Source: Terripilifer sp031921685
GTDB taxonomy: Bacteria > Pseudomonadota > Alphaproteobacteria > Rhizobiales > Beijerinckiaceae
DNA: 64,000 nucleotides
NCBI RefSeq assembly: GCF_031921685.1
Contig: NZ_JAPDHU010000003.1
Coordinates: 682,001-746,000 of the forward strand
Direction: 5' to 3'
Part shown: one piece after another, positions 53,171-63,580 of the stretch
Layout: the number at the start of each line of letters is the position of its first letter
Position numbering within the stretch: position 1 is the stretch's first letter
Notes under the pieces: generated by a model
Database searches by the model: none
Told to the model about the DNA's origin: nothing
What the model saw: only the letters and a program-made list of their open reading frames with translations
Made by a program: the position numbers and the translations under genes

Positions 53171-54388
53171 ATGGCGCGGATGCAGGTCGGTACAGGGGAG
53201 TTCAACGTCGTAGTCGAAGGCGCCGACGGCGCGCCCGCCGTGCTGATGTCCAATTCGCTCGGCACCAATCTGCATATGTGGGATGATCAGATGGACGCGC
53301 TGAAACAGCGTTTCCGCGTCATCCGCTACGATTCGCGCGGCCACGGGCAGAGTGTCGCCGACGAAGGTCCTTATACGATAGAGCAATTGTCGCAGGACGC
53401 CCTGGCCATCCTCGACGCGCTCAACGTCAAACAGGCCCATTATATCGGCCTCTCAATGGGCGGCATGGTGGGCATGTGGCTGCTCACCCACGCGCCGCAG
53501 CGGATCGGCCGCGCCGTGCTCGCCAACACAGGCGCCTATCTCGGCGGTCCGGATCTGTGGAATGCCCGCATCCGCACGGCCAAATCCGAAGGGCTCGCAG
53601 CCCTGACGGCTGCGACGATGGACCGCTGGTTCACCCGTGAATTCCAGGAACGTTCCCCCCAGGCGGTCGAGCGTGTTGCCCAGATGTTCCGGGCGACGTC
53701 GCCGGAAGGCTATGCCGCCTGCGCCGCCGCGATCCGCGACATGGACCAGCGCGAGAGCATCCGCGCCATCACCAATCCGGTGCTCGTCATCGTTGGCACC
53801 CATGATCCGGCCACCCCGCCGACCATGGGCGGCCTGATCGCCGATCACATCAAGGGCTCGCGCCTGCTGGCCCTCGAAGCCGCCCATCTGTCGAATATCG
53901 AGGCCTCCAACAGTTTCAATCGGGCGATCCTGTCCTTCCTGAGCGCGGCGGACCACAAATCGGCGCCAACCGAAACGACCGCGCCCGCCAAACCCAAAGA
54001 AAAGACCAAGCAAAAAAGCAAAAACGAAACGAAGGCCGCCGCCAAACCGGCAGAGGCCCCGAGCGCGAAAACCGCCGCGCCGAAACCGGTCGAGAAATCC
54101 ACCGCAAAAACTGGTCAATCTGCTGCCAAGAAAAGCGGCAAGAAGAACGCTCAGAAGGCAGCCGCAAAAAAAACGGCGTCCCAAAAGAGCGTGAAGAAGA
54201 CGGCGAGCAAAGCGGCTAAAAAATCTGCCAAGAAAAAATCTGGCACGAAAACAGCCGTGAAGAAGAAAATCGGGACGGCCACTAAGAAGGCCTCGAAAAA
54301 AGCAGCCAAGAAAAAAGCAGCTAAGACAGTGGCAAAGAAAGCTGTGAAGAAGGCAGCCAAGAAGAAATCGGGACGGAAATCGCGCTGA
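53171..54388 (+). CDS. pcaD: 3-oxoadipate enol-lactonase with a histone-H1-like C-terminal tail
   Basis: Residues 1-260 form an alpha/beta hydrolase of the PcaD type: NSLGTNLHMWDDQMDAL (oxyanion region), IRYDSRGHGQS, nucleophile GLSMGGMVG near residue 96, VIVGTHDPATPP with the acid residue, and the histidine in LEAAHLSNIE. It would hydrolyse 3-oxoadipate enol-lactone in the beta-ketoadipate pathway. Residues ~262-405 are an added tail of Lys, Ala, Thr and Ser (for example KKAAKKKAAKTVAKKAVKKA), rich in A-runs at the DNA level and unlike the normal ~260-residue enzyme. The stop overlaps the pcaC start, so the fused frame is genuine. The tail could bind nucleic acid or polyanions. Confidence 0.9.
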   Translation: MARMQVGTGEFNVVVEGADGAPAVLMSNSLGTNLHMWDDQMDALKQRFRVIRYDSRGHGQSVADEGPYTIEQLSQDALAILDALNVKQAHYIGLSMGGMVGMWLLTHAPQRIGRAVLANTGAYLGGPDLWNARIRTAKSEGLAALTAATMDRWFTREFQERSPQAVERVAQMFRATSPEGYAACAAAIRDMDQRESIRAITNPVLVIVGTHDPATPPTMGGLIADHIKGSRLLALEAAHLSNIEASNSFNRAILSFLSAADHKSAPTETTAPAKPKEKTKQKSKNETKAAAKPAEAPSAKTAAPKPVEKSTAKTGQSAAKKSGKKNAQKAAAKKTASQKSVKKTASKAAKKSAKKKSGTKTAVKKKIGTATKKASKKAAKKKAAKTVAKKAVKKAAKKKSGRKSR

Positions 54389-54768
54389 TGGATGACAAAG
54401 AACGGTATGAAAAGGGAATGCAGACCCGGCGCGCCGTGCTGGGCGATGCCTATGTGGATGCCGCGGTGGCGCGCATCGACGATTTCACCCGTGAATTTCA
54501 GGACTATATCGTCCGCACCGCCTGGGGCGACCCTTGGCAGCGGCCGGGGCTTGACCGCAAGATGCGGTCCGTGGTCGTGCTCAGTGTCACGCTTTCGCTG
54601 GGCCACTGGGACGAGTTCCGCCTGCATTTGCGAGGCGCACTCAACAACGGCATTACCAAAGACGAGATCAAGGAAATCCTGATGCACTGCGCAGCCTATG
54701 CCGGAATCCCCGCCGCCAACCACGCAGTCCGCGAGGCGCAGCAGGTCTTCAGGGATTTAGGCGTCTAG
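54388..54768 (+). CDS. pcaC: 4-carboxymuconolactone decarboxylase
   Basis: The 126-residue AhpD-like enzyme shows RRAVLGDAYVDAAVARIDDF, LDRKMRSVVVLSVTLSLGHW and IKEILMHCAAYAGIPAANHA, all characteristic of PcaC. It converts 4-carboxymuconolactone to 3-oxoadipate enol-lactone, the substrate of PcaD. Its ATG overlaps the pcaD stop (TGATG). The earlier genes pcaG, pcaH and pcaB are outside the window. Confidence 0.93.
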   Translation: MDDKERYEKGMQTRRAVLGDAYVDAAVARIDDFTREFQDYIVRTAWGDPWQRPGLDRKMRSVVVLSVTLSLGHWDEFRLHLRGALNNGITKDEIKEILMHCAAYAGIPAANHAVREAQQVFRDLGV

Positions 54769-54799
54769 CAGTCGCGTCGCAGAGAAGGGCTGCAGCGCG

Positions 54800-55717
54800 A
54801 TGTGGGCTAATTTCCTCGAACAACTGATCAACGGCATCACCCTCGGCTCGATCTACGGCCTGATCGCCATCGGCTATACGATGGTGTTTGGCATCATCGG
54901 CATGGTCAATTTCGCCCATGGCGATTTGTTCATGCTCTCGGCCTTCATCGCTCTGATCCTGTTTCTGGCGCTGACCCAATTGGTCGGCCTGTCGTCGATC
55001 TATGTGGCGATGTTCATCGTCCTGCTTGTGGCGATGCTGATCACATCGCTCTGGAATTGGAGCATCGAACGATTGGCCTACCGGCCGTTGCGCGGCTCCT
55101 TCCGCCTCGCGCCGCTCATCTCGGCCATCGGCATGTCGATCTTCCTGGCGAATTTCGCCCAGGTTGCCCAGGGCCCGCAGGTCAAGCCGCTGCCGCCGAT
55201 GTTCAACGAGATGATCCTGCTTCCCGTCGGCGATGGCGGCCTGATGATCGCGTATAAGAAATTCGTCATCGTCGCCGTCACCGTCATCCTGCTCACCGGC
55301 TTCTGGTATCTGGTGCAGAAAACCCCGCTCGGCCGCGCCCAGCGCGCCGTCGAACAGGACCGCCGTATGGCCTCTTTGCTCGGCATAGACGTCGACCGCA
55401 CGGTGTCGATCACCTTCATCATGGGTGCGGCGCTCGCCGCCGTCGCCGGCACGCTCTATCTCGTCTACTACGGCGTCGTCAGTTTCTCCGACGGTTTCAT
55501 TCCCGGCGTGAAGGCTTTCACCGCCGCCGTGCTTGGCGGCATCGGCTCGATCCCCGGCGCCGTGCTCGGCGGCCTGTTGATCGGCCTGATCGAAACCCTG
55601 TGGGCCGCCTATGTCTCGAACGACTACAAAAACGTCGCGGCTTTCTCCGTCCTCATCGTCGTGTTGATCTTCATGCCTTCCGGCCTGCTCGGCAAACCGG
55701 AAGTCGAGAAGGTCTGA
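54800..55717 (+). CDS. livH: Branched-chain amino acid-type ABC transporter permease LivH
   Basis: The 305-residue permease has about eight membrane spans and the family motifs LINGITLGSIYGLIAIGYTM, INFAHG-type VNFAHGDLFML and GAALAAVAGTLY. With LivM it forms the channel of a high-affinity importer. It starts 31 bases after pcaC and continues with livM, so the pca and liv genes may be co-transcribed. Confidence 0.93.
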   Translation: MWANFLEQLINGITLGSIYGLIAIGYTMVFGIIGMVNFAHGDLFMLSAFIALILFLALTQLVGLSSIYVAMFIVLLVAMLITSLWNWSIERLAYRPLRGSFRLAPLISAIGMSIFLANFAQVAQGPQVKPLPPMFNEMILLPVGDGGLMIAYKKFVIVAVTVILLTGFWYLVQKTPLGRAQRAVEQDRRMASLLGIDVDRTVSITFIMGAALAAVAGTLYLVYYGVVSFSDGFIPGVKAFTAAVLGGIGSIPGAVLGGLLIGLIETLWAAYVSNDYKNVAAFSVLIVVLIFMPSGLLGKPEVEKV

Positions 55718-55721
55718 GCGC

Positions 55722-57271
<1,550 letters not shown>

Positions 57272-57272
<1 letters not shown>

Positions 57273-58168
57273 TGCGCTGGTTGAGTGACCCCGTCCTCAC
57301 CGTCGACGGCCTGAGCATGCAGTTCGGCGGCATTCGCGCCGTCAGCAATCTGTCCTTTGCCGCCGGCCGCGGCGACATCACCGCCATCATCGGCCCCAAT
57401 GGCGCCGGCAAGACGACGGTGTTCAACTGCATCACCGGCTTCTACAAGCCAACCTCCGGCCGCCTCGCCTTCACCCGCGAGGGACAGACGGCGCGCGCCG
57501 ACATCGAGGCGCTGACGCGTTCGCCGCGCCGCCACCGCCGCATGCCGAGCGGCGACATCTATCTCCTGGAACGCATGCCCGGCCACGACATCGCGAAGAA
57601 GGCGAAAGTGGCGCGCACCTTCCAGAACATCCGCCTGTTCGCTGGCATGACCGTGCTCGAAAACCTGATCGTCGCGCAACACAACACGCTGATGCGGGCG
57701 TCCGGCTTCTCGGTCACGGGCCTCGTCGCGCCGATGTTCTATCGTCCGCGCGAACGCGAGGCGGTCGATCGCGCCGCCTATTGGCTCGAGCGCATCAACC
57801 TCATCGATCGTGCCGACGATCCCGCCGGCGACCTGCCCTATGGCGACCAGCGCCGGCTGGAAATCGCCCGCGCCATGTGCATCGAGCCGGTCCTGCTCTG
57901 TCTCGACGAACCGGCCGCTGGCCTCAATCCGCGCGAATCCGCCGAGCTGACCCGCCTGCTGCGCGGCATCCGTGACGAACACAACGTGTCGATCCTCATC
58001 ATCGAGCACGACATGAGCGTCATCATGAACATTTCCGACCATCTGGTCGTGCTCGACCATGGCGTGAAGATTTCCGATGGCGCGCCGGCCGAGGTGCGCG
58101 AAGACCCCAAGGTGATCGCCGCCTATCTCGGCACAGCCGACGAGGACGAACACGGAGGGCCGGCATGA
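57272..58168 (+). CDS. livG: ABC transporter ATP-binding protein LivG
   Basis: The 298-residue ATPase has Walker A IIGPNGAGKTTVFN near residue 38, RTFQNIRLFAGMTVLENL near residue 115, signature-region LPYGDQRRLEIARAM and Walker B LLCLDEPAAGLNP. An insertion between Walker A and the Q-loop region is somewhat longer than usual. The same frame is open far upstream, but that part is antisense-like noise within livM; the overlapping ATG at 57272 is the start. Confidence 0.93.
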
Positions 58169-58884
58169 CCGCCCTGCTCGAACTCACCGGCATCGAATCT
58201 GGCTATGGCAAGATCATCGCGCTGAAGGGCGTCGACATGCATGTCGATCAAGGCGAGATCGTCACCCTGATCGGTGCCAACGGCGCCGGCAAATCGACCT
58301 TGATGATGACGATCTTCGGTTCGCCGCGCGCCCGCCGTGGCCGCATCGTCTACGACGGCCGCGACATCACCCAATTGCCGACCCATGACGTGGCCCGCCT
58401 CGGCATCGCCCAATCGCCGGAAGGCCGACGCATCTTCCCGCGCATGAGCGTCGAGGAAAATCTGCTGATGGGTGCCGCGCTCGGCGACCCAGCCAAACGC
58501 GCCGACGATCTCGAACGGATGTTCACCATTTTCCCGCGCCTCAAGGAGCGGCTGCACCAGCGCGGCGGCACCCTGTCCGGCGGCGAACAACAGATGCTCG
58601 CCATCGCCCGCGCCTTGATGACCCGGCCGCGCCTGCTGCTGCTCGACGAACCCTCCCTCGGCCTGGCGCCTTTGGTCGTGAAGCAGATTTTCGACGTCAT
58701 CCGCGATCTCAACCGGCGCGACGGCCTGACCGTCTTCCTGGTCGAGCAGAACGCCTTCCATGCCCTGCGCCTGGCCCATCGCGCCTATGTCATGGTCAAC
58801 GGCAATATTACCATGAGCGGCACCGGCGCCGACCTGTTGTCGCGGCCGGAAATCCGCGCCGCCTATCTCGAGGGAGGCCATTGA
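58165..58884 (+). CDS. livF: ABC transporter ATP-binding protein LivF
   Basis: The 239-residue ATPase has Walker A LIGANGAGKSTLMM near residue 37, IAQSPEGRRIFPRMSVEENL near residue 88, signature LSGGEQQMLAIARALM and Walker B LLLLDEPSLGLAP. It overlaps livG by four bases (ATGA). It completes the importer with LivH, LivM and LivG. Confidence 0.94.
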   Translation: MTALLELTGIESGYGKIIALKGVDMHVDQGEIVTLIGANGAGKSTLMMTIFGSPRARRGRIVYDGRDITQLPTHDVARLGIAQSPEGRRIFPRMSVEENLLMGAALGDPAKRADDLERMFTIFPRLKERLHQRGGTLSGGEQQMLAIARALMTRPRLLLLDEPSLGLAPLVVKQIFDVIRDLNRRDGLTVFLVEQNAFHALRLAHRAYVMVNGNITMSGTGADLLSRPEIRAAYLEGGH

Positions 58885-59270
58885 TGGAAGGGCTTCTCTA
58901 CGCGCCCTCGCCCTACGAGCCCTGGTCTTTTCTCGCCGTGACGGTGGTCATGGGCGGAGCCGCCGCCTGGGCCGCCGGCCGCATCCTGGCTTGGACCTGG
59001 CGCCCGCTCTGGCAGGTCGTGCCCTATGCCGTTCTGTTGGCCGGCGTTGTCGCCTTCCTGCATTATGTGCTGTTTCACGAAAACACCGTGCCGCTGGACA
59101 GGGTGATCGCCGCGGTCGGCGCGCAGGATGGGGCAGCCCTGGTCGACGCCCTGCGCTATTACGCGGTGATCCTGCTCGTCATCATTCTGTTCGCTCTCGC
59201 CGGCTACATCGTAACGCGCGCGCGACAGATGCGCCGGCAGTACGGGTTCCAAACCGACCCGTCGAAATGA
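58884..59270 (+). CDS. Small membrane protein in the liv operon (DUF6867-like)
   Basis: The 128-residue protein has three likely membrane spans (about residues 15-35, 45-65 and 90-115) with a charged C-terminal tail. GGGAGG precedes an ATG that overlaps the livF stop (TGATG). I associate such ORFs in alphaproteobacterial liv operons with DUF6867, though I cannot verify this. Its fixed position between the ATPase and the binding-protein genes suggests an accessory part of the transporter; the function is unknown. Confidence 0.7.
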   Translation: MEGLLYAPSPYEPWSFLAVTVVMGGAAAWAAGRILAWTWRPLWQVVPYAVLLAGVVAFLHYVLFHENTVPLDRVIAAVGAQDGAALVDALRYYAVILLVIILFALAGYIVTRARQMRRQYGFQTDPSK

Positions 59271-59379
59271 CGCCTGCTATATCCGAAGGTTTACTGATGA
59301 CTTCATGCGCAATTCAGGGAAGTATTCACGCCGATGGCGTCGGGCGCAGACGACCACGGAACCGTCCGGAGGGACTTAA

Positions 59380-60510
59380 ATGAAAAGAACATGGTTGGGA
59401 CTCCTTGCCGCCGTCGCCACCACCCTGGTGGCCGTCGGTCCGGGACAGGCGCAGATCAAACTCGGCCTCGGCGGCCCCATCACCGGCGGCAGCGCCGTCT
59501 TCGGCTCGCAGATGAAGAACGGTGCCGAACAGGCGGTTGAGGACATCAACGCCGCCGGCGGCATCCTCGGCCAGAAGGTTCAACTGTTCCTCGGCGACGA
59601 CGTCTCGCGGCCGGAACAGGGCGTGTCCGTCGCCAATAAGTTCGCTGGCGATGGCGTCAAATTCGTCGTCGGCCATTTCAATTCCGGCGTCTCGATCCCC
59701 GCCTCCGACGTCTATCAGGAGAACGGCATCCTGCAGATCACGCCGGCCTCGACCAATCCGGTCCTGACCGAGCGCAAGCTGACGAACGTCTTCCGCACCT
59801 GCGGCCGCGACGACCAGCAAGGCGCCGTCGGCGGCAAATACATTGCCCAGAACTTCAAGGGCAAAAAGGTCGCCGTCATCCACGACAAGACGCCCTATGG
59901 CAAAGGTCTCGCCGACGAGATCAAGAAGAACATGAACAGCGCCGGCGTCACCGAAGTTCTCTATGAAGGCGTCAACGTCGGCGAGAAGGATTTCTCCGCG
60001 CTCGTATCGAAGCTGCGCCAGCAGGGCATCGACCTGGTGGTGTGGGGTGGCCTCTATCCGGAAGGCGGCCTTTTGGTGCGCCAGATGCGCGACCAGGGCG
60101 TCAATGCCGTTCTGCTCGGCGGCGACGGCATCGCTTCGGCCGAATTCGGCGCCGTCGGCGGTCCTGGCGTCGAGGGCACCTTGATGACCTACGGCCCGGA
60201 TCCGACCAAGCGCCCCAATGCGGCGGCCATCGTCAAGAAACTCATCGACAAGAAGATCAATCCGGAATCCTACACGCTCTACACCTATGCGGCGGTGCAG
60301 ATCCTGCAGCAGGCGATGGAAGCGACCAAGACGACCGACCCGAAGAAGGTCGCCGAATATATGCATTCCGGCAAACCCTTCGACACGGTGATCGGCACCA
60401 TCTCCTATGACGCCAAGGGCGACCGCACCGATTCCGACTATGTCATGTACATTTGGAAGAAGGCGGCCGACGGCAAGCTGATCTTCGAAGAGATGCAGAG
60501 CGCGCCGTAA
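59380..60510 (+). CDS. livK: Branched-chain amino acid-type ABC transporter substrate-binding protein LivK
   Basis: The 376-residue periplasmic receptor has a signal peptide ending GPGQAQ and a type I binding-protein fold: LGLGGPITGGSAVFGSQMKN, VVGHFNSGVSIPASDVY and TPYGKGLADEIKKNM. It captures the substrate for LivHMGF. A terminator follows closely, so it closes the operon. Proximity to pcaD and pcaC suggests the ligand could be an aromatic acid and not an amino acid, as with some Liv-type receptors. Confidence 0.92.
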   Translation: MKRTWLGLLAAVATTLVAVGPGQAQIKLGLGGPITGGSAVFGSQMKNGAEQAVEDINAAGGILGQKVQLFLGDDVSRPEQGVSVANKFAGDGVKFVVGHFNSGVSIPASDVYQENGILQITPASTNPVLTERKLTNVFRTCGRDDQQGAVGGKYIAQNFKGKKVAVIHDKTPYGKGLADEIKKNMNSAGVTEVLYEGVNVGEKDFSALVSKLRQQGIDLVVWGGLYPEGGLLVRQMRDQGVNAVLLGGDGIASAEFGAVGGPGVEGTLMTYGPDPTKRPNAAAIVKKLIDKKINPESYTLYTYAAVQILQQAMEATKTTDPKKVAEYMHSGKPFDTVIGTISYDAKGDRTDSDYVMYIWKKAADGKLIFEEMQSAP

Positions 60511-60531
60511 GGCACGCTATATCCAAACGAC

Positions 60532-60558
60532 AAAGGCCGGGCTTGCGTCCGGCCTTTT
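60532..60558. terminator. Bidirectional terminator between livK and the TonB receptor gene
   Basis: AAAGGCCGG and CCGGCCTTT form nine perfect base pairs around GCTTGCGT. A-rich and T-rich flanks on both sides allow termination of the two convergent units. It lies 21 bases after livK and 20 bases beyond the receptor stop. Confidence 0.88.
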
Positions 60559-60578
60559 CATTTTGCGAACGCCTTCGG

Positions 60579-63029
60579 TTAAAACTTCGCTGACAGCATG
60601 AGTTGCGCCGAGCGGCCCGGCGCGATGAAGACGAAGGGCGCGGCGCTCTGGTAGAGGGCGTCGTAGTAGCGTGTGTTGAAGATGTTGTTCACGAACAGCT
60701 TCACCGTCAGATTGTCGTTGATCTTGCCTTCCAGGAACGTGTCGAAACGCCAATGGGACGGGATCGACGTGCCGGCATTGGCCGCCAGCAAGGTGCCGCC
60801 ATAGATGCGCGACATATAGGTCGCCTGGCCGCCGATCTCGAGCCAGTTCGTCACCTGATATTTGCTCAACAGATTGAACGACTGATGCGCGATGTTAGCC
60901 AGTTTGAGGCCGACATTGCTCGGCATCGCCGATTGATCGACACGCGATTCCATCAAGGTCATACCACCGAACACGCTCCACTCCGGCGTGATCTTGCCGC
61001 CAAGCCCGATGTCAACGCCCTGCACGTGATAAGAGGCGCCCGACACGATGGTGCCGCGCACACCGTTGAGCGTGATCGATTCAAGCGCATTGTCGACGCG
61101 GGTATGAAACAGAGCCGCCGTCAGCAGGAGATGGCGATCGAACAGCTCCCATTTCGTGCCGATTTCGAACGCCTTGTTCCGCTGCGGCGAAAACACTTGA
61201 TTGACCGGCGCGATGGGATTGAAGCCGCCGTAAGCAAGCGATGAACCATCGAGCGCGCCACCAACCGGATTGGCGGATGTGGCATAGGCGGCATAGACGC
61301 TCGCATAAGGCAGCGGCTTGACCGTGATACCGAGGTTGTAATTGACCAGCCCCGACGTGTTCGAAACCGTCTTGCCCGCCTGCCAGGAGCTGATGTTGTA
61401 ATTGTCGTAGCGCAGGCCGCCGTTGAGAATGACCAGATCCTGATAATTGACACTCTCGATCAGATAAGCGCTCTTGGTATTGACCGTTGTGACGATCGGA
61501 TTGCCGGCGAGAACCGGCGTGCCGGAGAACGGCAATTCATTCGGCGGATTGAAGATGGACGCGTTCATGATCGAACCCGTCCCGTTGAAACCGCCCGGCA
61601 AAGCTTCCGACGTTAAACCTCTATAGGTGTCGAAGCTCATGCGTTCGCGCGAGAACTCGGTGCCGATGGACGTCGTGCTCTTGATCGGCCCCAGATCGTA
61701 TTTGAGCGTCGCATCCGTCTGATCCGCCAGCACGGTCGTCACCTGATAGCGGCTCTGCGGATTGCCGGTATAGGTCAACGTCGTCAGATTGGGCGCTTCG
61801 GGAATCGTGCCGAGATAATTGAGCAACGACCATTCGTAGCGGAACTTGTTGCTGATCGTCAGATGATCGTTGACGGCATATTCCGTGTTCTGGGTGAGAA
61901 TATCCTGCTTGGCTTTCTGGAAGTCGCGATTGACGAAGCCGTAATAGGTGTTGCGCGGTACGCCGGTTTCGGTGAAGGGCGCACCCGCCGCCGTGTTATA
62001 GGGCACACCGAAATCCGGCAGCATGTTGAGATAGACATGGGTGTAATTGGCGGTGACCTTCAGTTGGTCATTGGGCTTGAATGCCACGGCCAGCAAGCCG
62101 CCCCAACGATCATCGAACACGAAGTCGCGTCCGGCCACATTGGCCTGCTGGCCCATGCCCGCCGCGCGGATCGACAGCGCCGGCGAGATGACCTGATTGA
62201 CGTCGAAGGTGAAACGCCGGGTCGAATCCGTGCCGATGGTCGCGTCGGCCTTGTAGAAATTCCGATCTTGCGCCTGTTTGGTGACGATATTGACCGCACC
62301 GCCCGTAGTGCCGCGTCCGGCGAAGGACGATGACGGACCGCGCAGGATTTCCACCTGTTCGGTGAAGAAATTTTCGCGGATACTGACGGACGGATCGCGC
62401 ACACCATCGACGAAAACGTCGTTGCGCGCATCGAAGCCACGAATAAAGAAGCGATCGCCGAACGCGTTGCCGCCCTCGCCCGTCCCCAGCGTCAAGCCAG
62501 CGGTGGTGCGTGCCAGATCTCGAAACGAGGTGGCGTTCTTGTCGTCGATCACCTCGCGGGTGAGAACGGTTACGCTCTTGGGCGTGTTGAGGATCGGCTC
62601 GGCGAATTTGGCTGATGAAGCCAGGCGGTCGGCCTTATAGGGCGCGGCTGCATCGGCATAGGGATCGCTGCCAGGCTGGCGCGCGATTGCCGGCGCGCTG
62701 ACGGCGCCCGGCGCTGGCGCGGGCTGCACGGGTGCCACGGGCGCGCGTGGCGCGGCGCGGCGGCGCAAGGCAACGCGGGCACGAACATGCGCCGCACTCT
62801 GGCGCGGCGGCGCGCTGCGGTGATGCACTACTGGCGCGTCGACAGTGACGGACGGCAAGGCCTCGCTGGGCTGCACTGGTCCCTGCTGCGCATCGGCGCT
62901 GCCGACCGATCCTGCCGTCACCAGAAAAGCGGCGGCCGTCGCCAAAGCACCACGTGAATCGATATCCACCGGCCAGGCCATACGCGTGGTCGCCGCGCGC
63001 AGCGAATGTGGCGCCTTCTCAACAGTCAT
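60579..63029 (-). CDS. TonB-dependent siderophore receptor
   Basis: The 816-residue outer-membrane receptor has a signal segment ending GSADAQQ, an unusual Pro/Arg/Ala-rich stretch (about 65-115), a plug domain (LNTPKSVTVLTREVIDDKN, FFIRGFDARNDVFVDGVRD, VEILRGPSSSFAGRGTTGGA) and a 22-strand barrel ending in the expected aromatic terminus (AQLMLSAKF). It resembles Fiu/CirA/FhuE-type catecholate or hydroxamate receptors. AGGGGCGAG upstream supports ATG 63029 over an in-frame start at 63161. No siderophore synthesis genes or ExbBD/TonB genes are nearby. Confidence 0.92.
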   Translation of the reverse strand: MTVEKAPHSLRAATTRMAWPVDIDSRGALATAAAFLVTAGSVGSADAQQGPVQPSEALPSVTVDAPVVHHRSAPPRQSAAHVRARVALRRRAAPRAPVAPVQPAPAPGAVSAPAIARQPGSDPYADAAAPYKADRLASSAKFAEPILNTPKSVTVLTREVIDDKNATSFRDLARTTAGLTLGTGEGGNAFGDRFFIRGFDARNDVFVDGVRDPSVSIRENFFTEQVEILRGPSSSFAGRGTTGGAVNIVTKQAQDRNFYKADATIGTDSTRRFTFDVNQVISPALSIRAAGMGQQANVAGRDFVFDDRWGGLLAVAFKPNDQLKVTANYTHVYLNMLPDFGVPYNTAAGAPFTETGVPRNTYYGFVNRDFQKAKQDILTQNTEYAVNDHLTISNKFRYEWSLLNYLGTIPEAPNLTTLTYTGNPQSRYQVTTVLADQTDATLKYDLGPIKSTTSIGTEFSRERMSFDTYRGLTSEALPGGFNGTGSIMNASIFNPPNELPFSGTPVLAGNPIVTTVNTKSAYLIESVNYQDLVILNGGLRYDNYNISSWQAGKTVSNTSGLVNYNLGITVKPLPYASVYAAYATSANPVGGALDGSSLAYGGFNPIAPVNQVFSPQRNKAFEIGTKWELFDRHLLLTAALFHTRVDNALESITLNGVRGTIVSGASYHVQGVDIGLGGKITPEWSVFGGMTLMESRVDQSAMPSNVGLKLANIAHQSFNLLSKYQVTNWLEIGGQATYMSRIYGGTLLAANAGTSIPSHWRFDTFLEGKINDNLTVKLFVNNIFNTRYYDALYQSAAPFVFIAPGRSAQLMLSAKF

Positions 63030-63109
63030 CAGCTCGCCCCTAGTAATAATACGGATGTAGATTGATGGGGCGGTCATCGCAGAGGACGGGGCGTCCGTCA
63101 AAGCCTCTG

Positions 63110-63128
63110 TTTTAGAACGATTATTATC
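63110..63128. promoter_or_regulatory. Possible iron-control element upstream of the TonB receptor
   Basis: TTTTAGAACGATTATTATC lies 81-99 bases before the receptor start. Its leftward strand contains TTCTAAA, a half site of the Irr/ICE motif (TTTAGAA..TTCTAAA) used by rhizobia. The second half is poorly matched, so this is only a candidate. The wider gap 63030-63314 holds nothing else clear. Confidence 0.3.
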
Positions 63129-63314
63129 AACAGCCACAGAGGTGCGCGCCGGCGGCATCACGACGACACACTTTAGATTTGGTCCAAATTAAATAAGCGA
63201 GAAAAGCAAAGTCATTCCCGCTCATTGTCAGCAGGTACGATGAAGACTGACCGATCGCTCCTACCGAGGCGGCGCATTTCGGCAACAATCGGGATTTTAT
63301 TGAAAGTGGCCTGC

Positions 63315-63557
63315 TCAGATTTCCTGGCTCGGCGGCTTCATCAAGGCGAACAATTCGTCCACCGAAAGCTGCGCCGCGGCCCTGACGCGCTCGGCCGATT
63401 CCGTGCCGCTGATGTCGATGCCGGCAATGACCGCTTTGATCTCGTCGCGAAAGCCGGTGAGGAAGCGCAGCGGATCGGGCGAAGAATTGGCGACATGCGC
63501 GACCAGCCCGGTGATGAGAATCTGGCAGGCCAGCATGCGGCCGTTCAATTCTTCCAT
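63315..63557 (-). CDS. Small hypothetical protein downstream of ccdA
   Basis: The 80-residue product is soluble and mostly helical (residues 8-25 and 35-48). I recognise no family. An excellent AGGAGG ribosome site precedes the ATG, and the ccdA stop lies 23 bases upstream, so it is very probably co-transcribed with ccdA. It may be a conserved partner in redox or cytochrome maturation, but there is no direct evidence. Confidence 0.65.
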   Translation of the reverse strand: MEELNGRMLACQILITGLVAHVANSSPDPLRFLTGFRDEIKAVIAGIDISGTESAERVRAAAQLSVDELFALMKPPSQEI

Positions 63558-63580
63558 CTCTCTGCCTCCTGAACGCGCGA

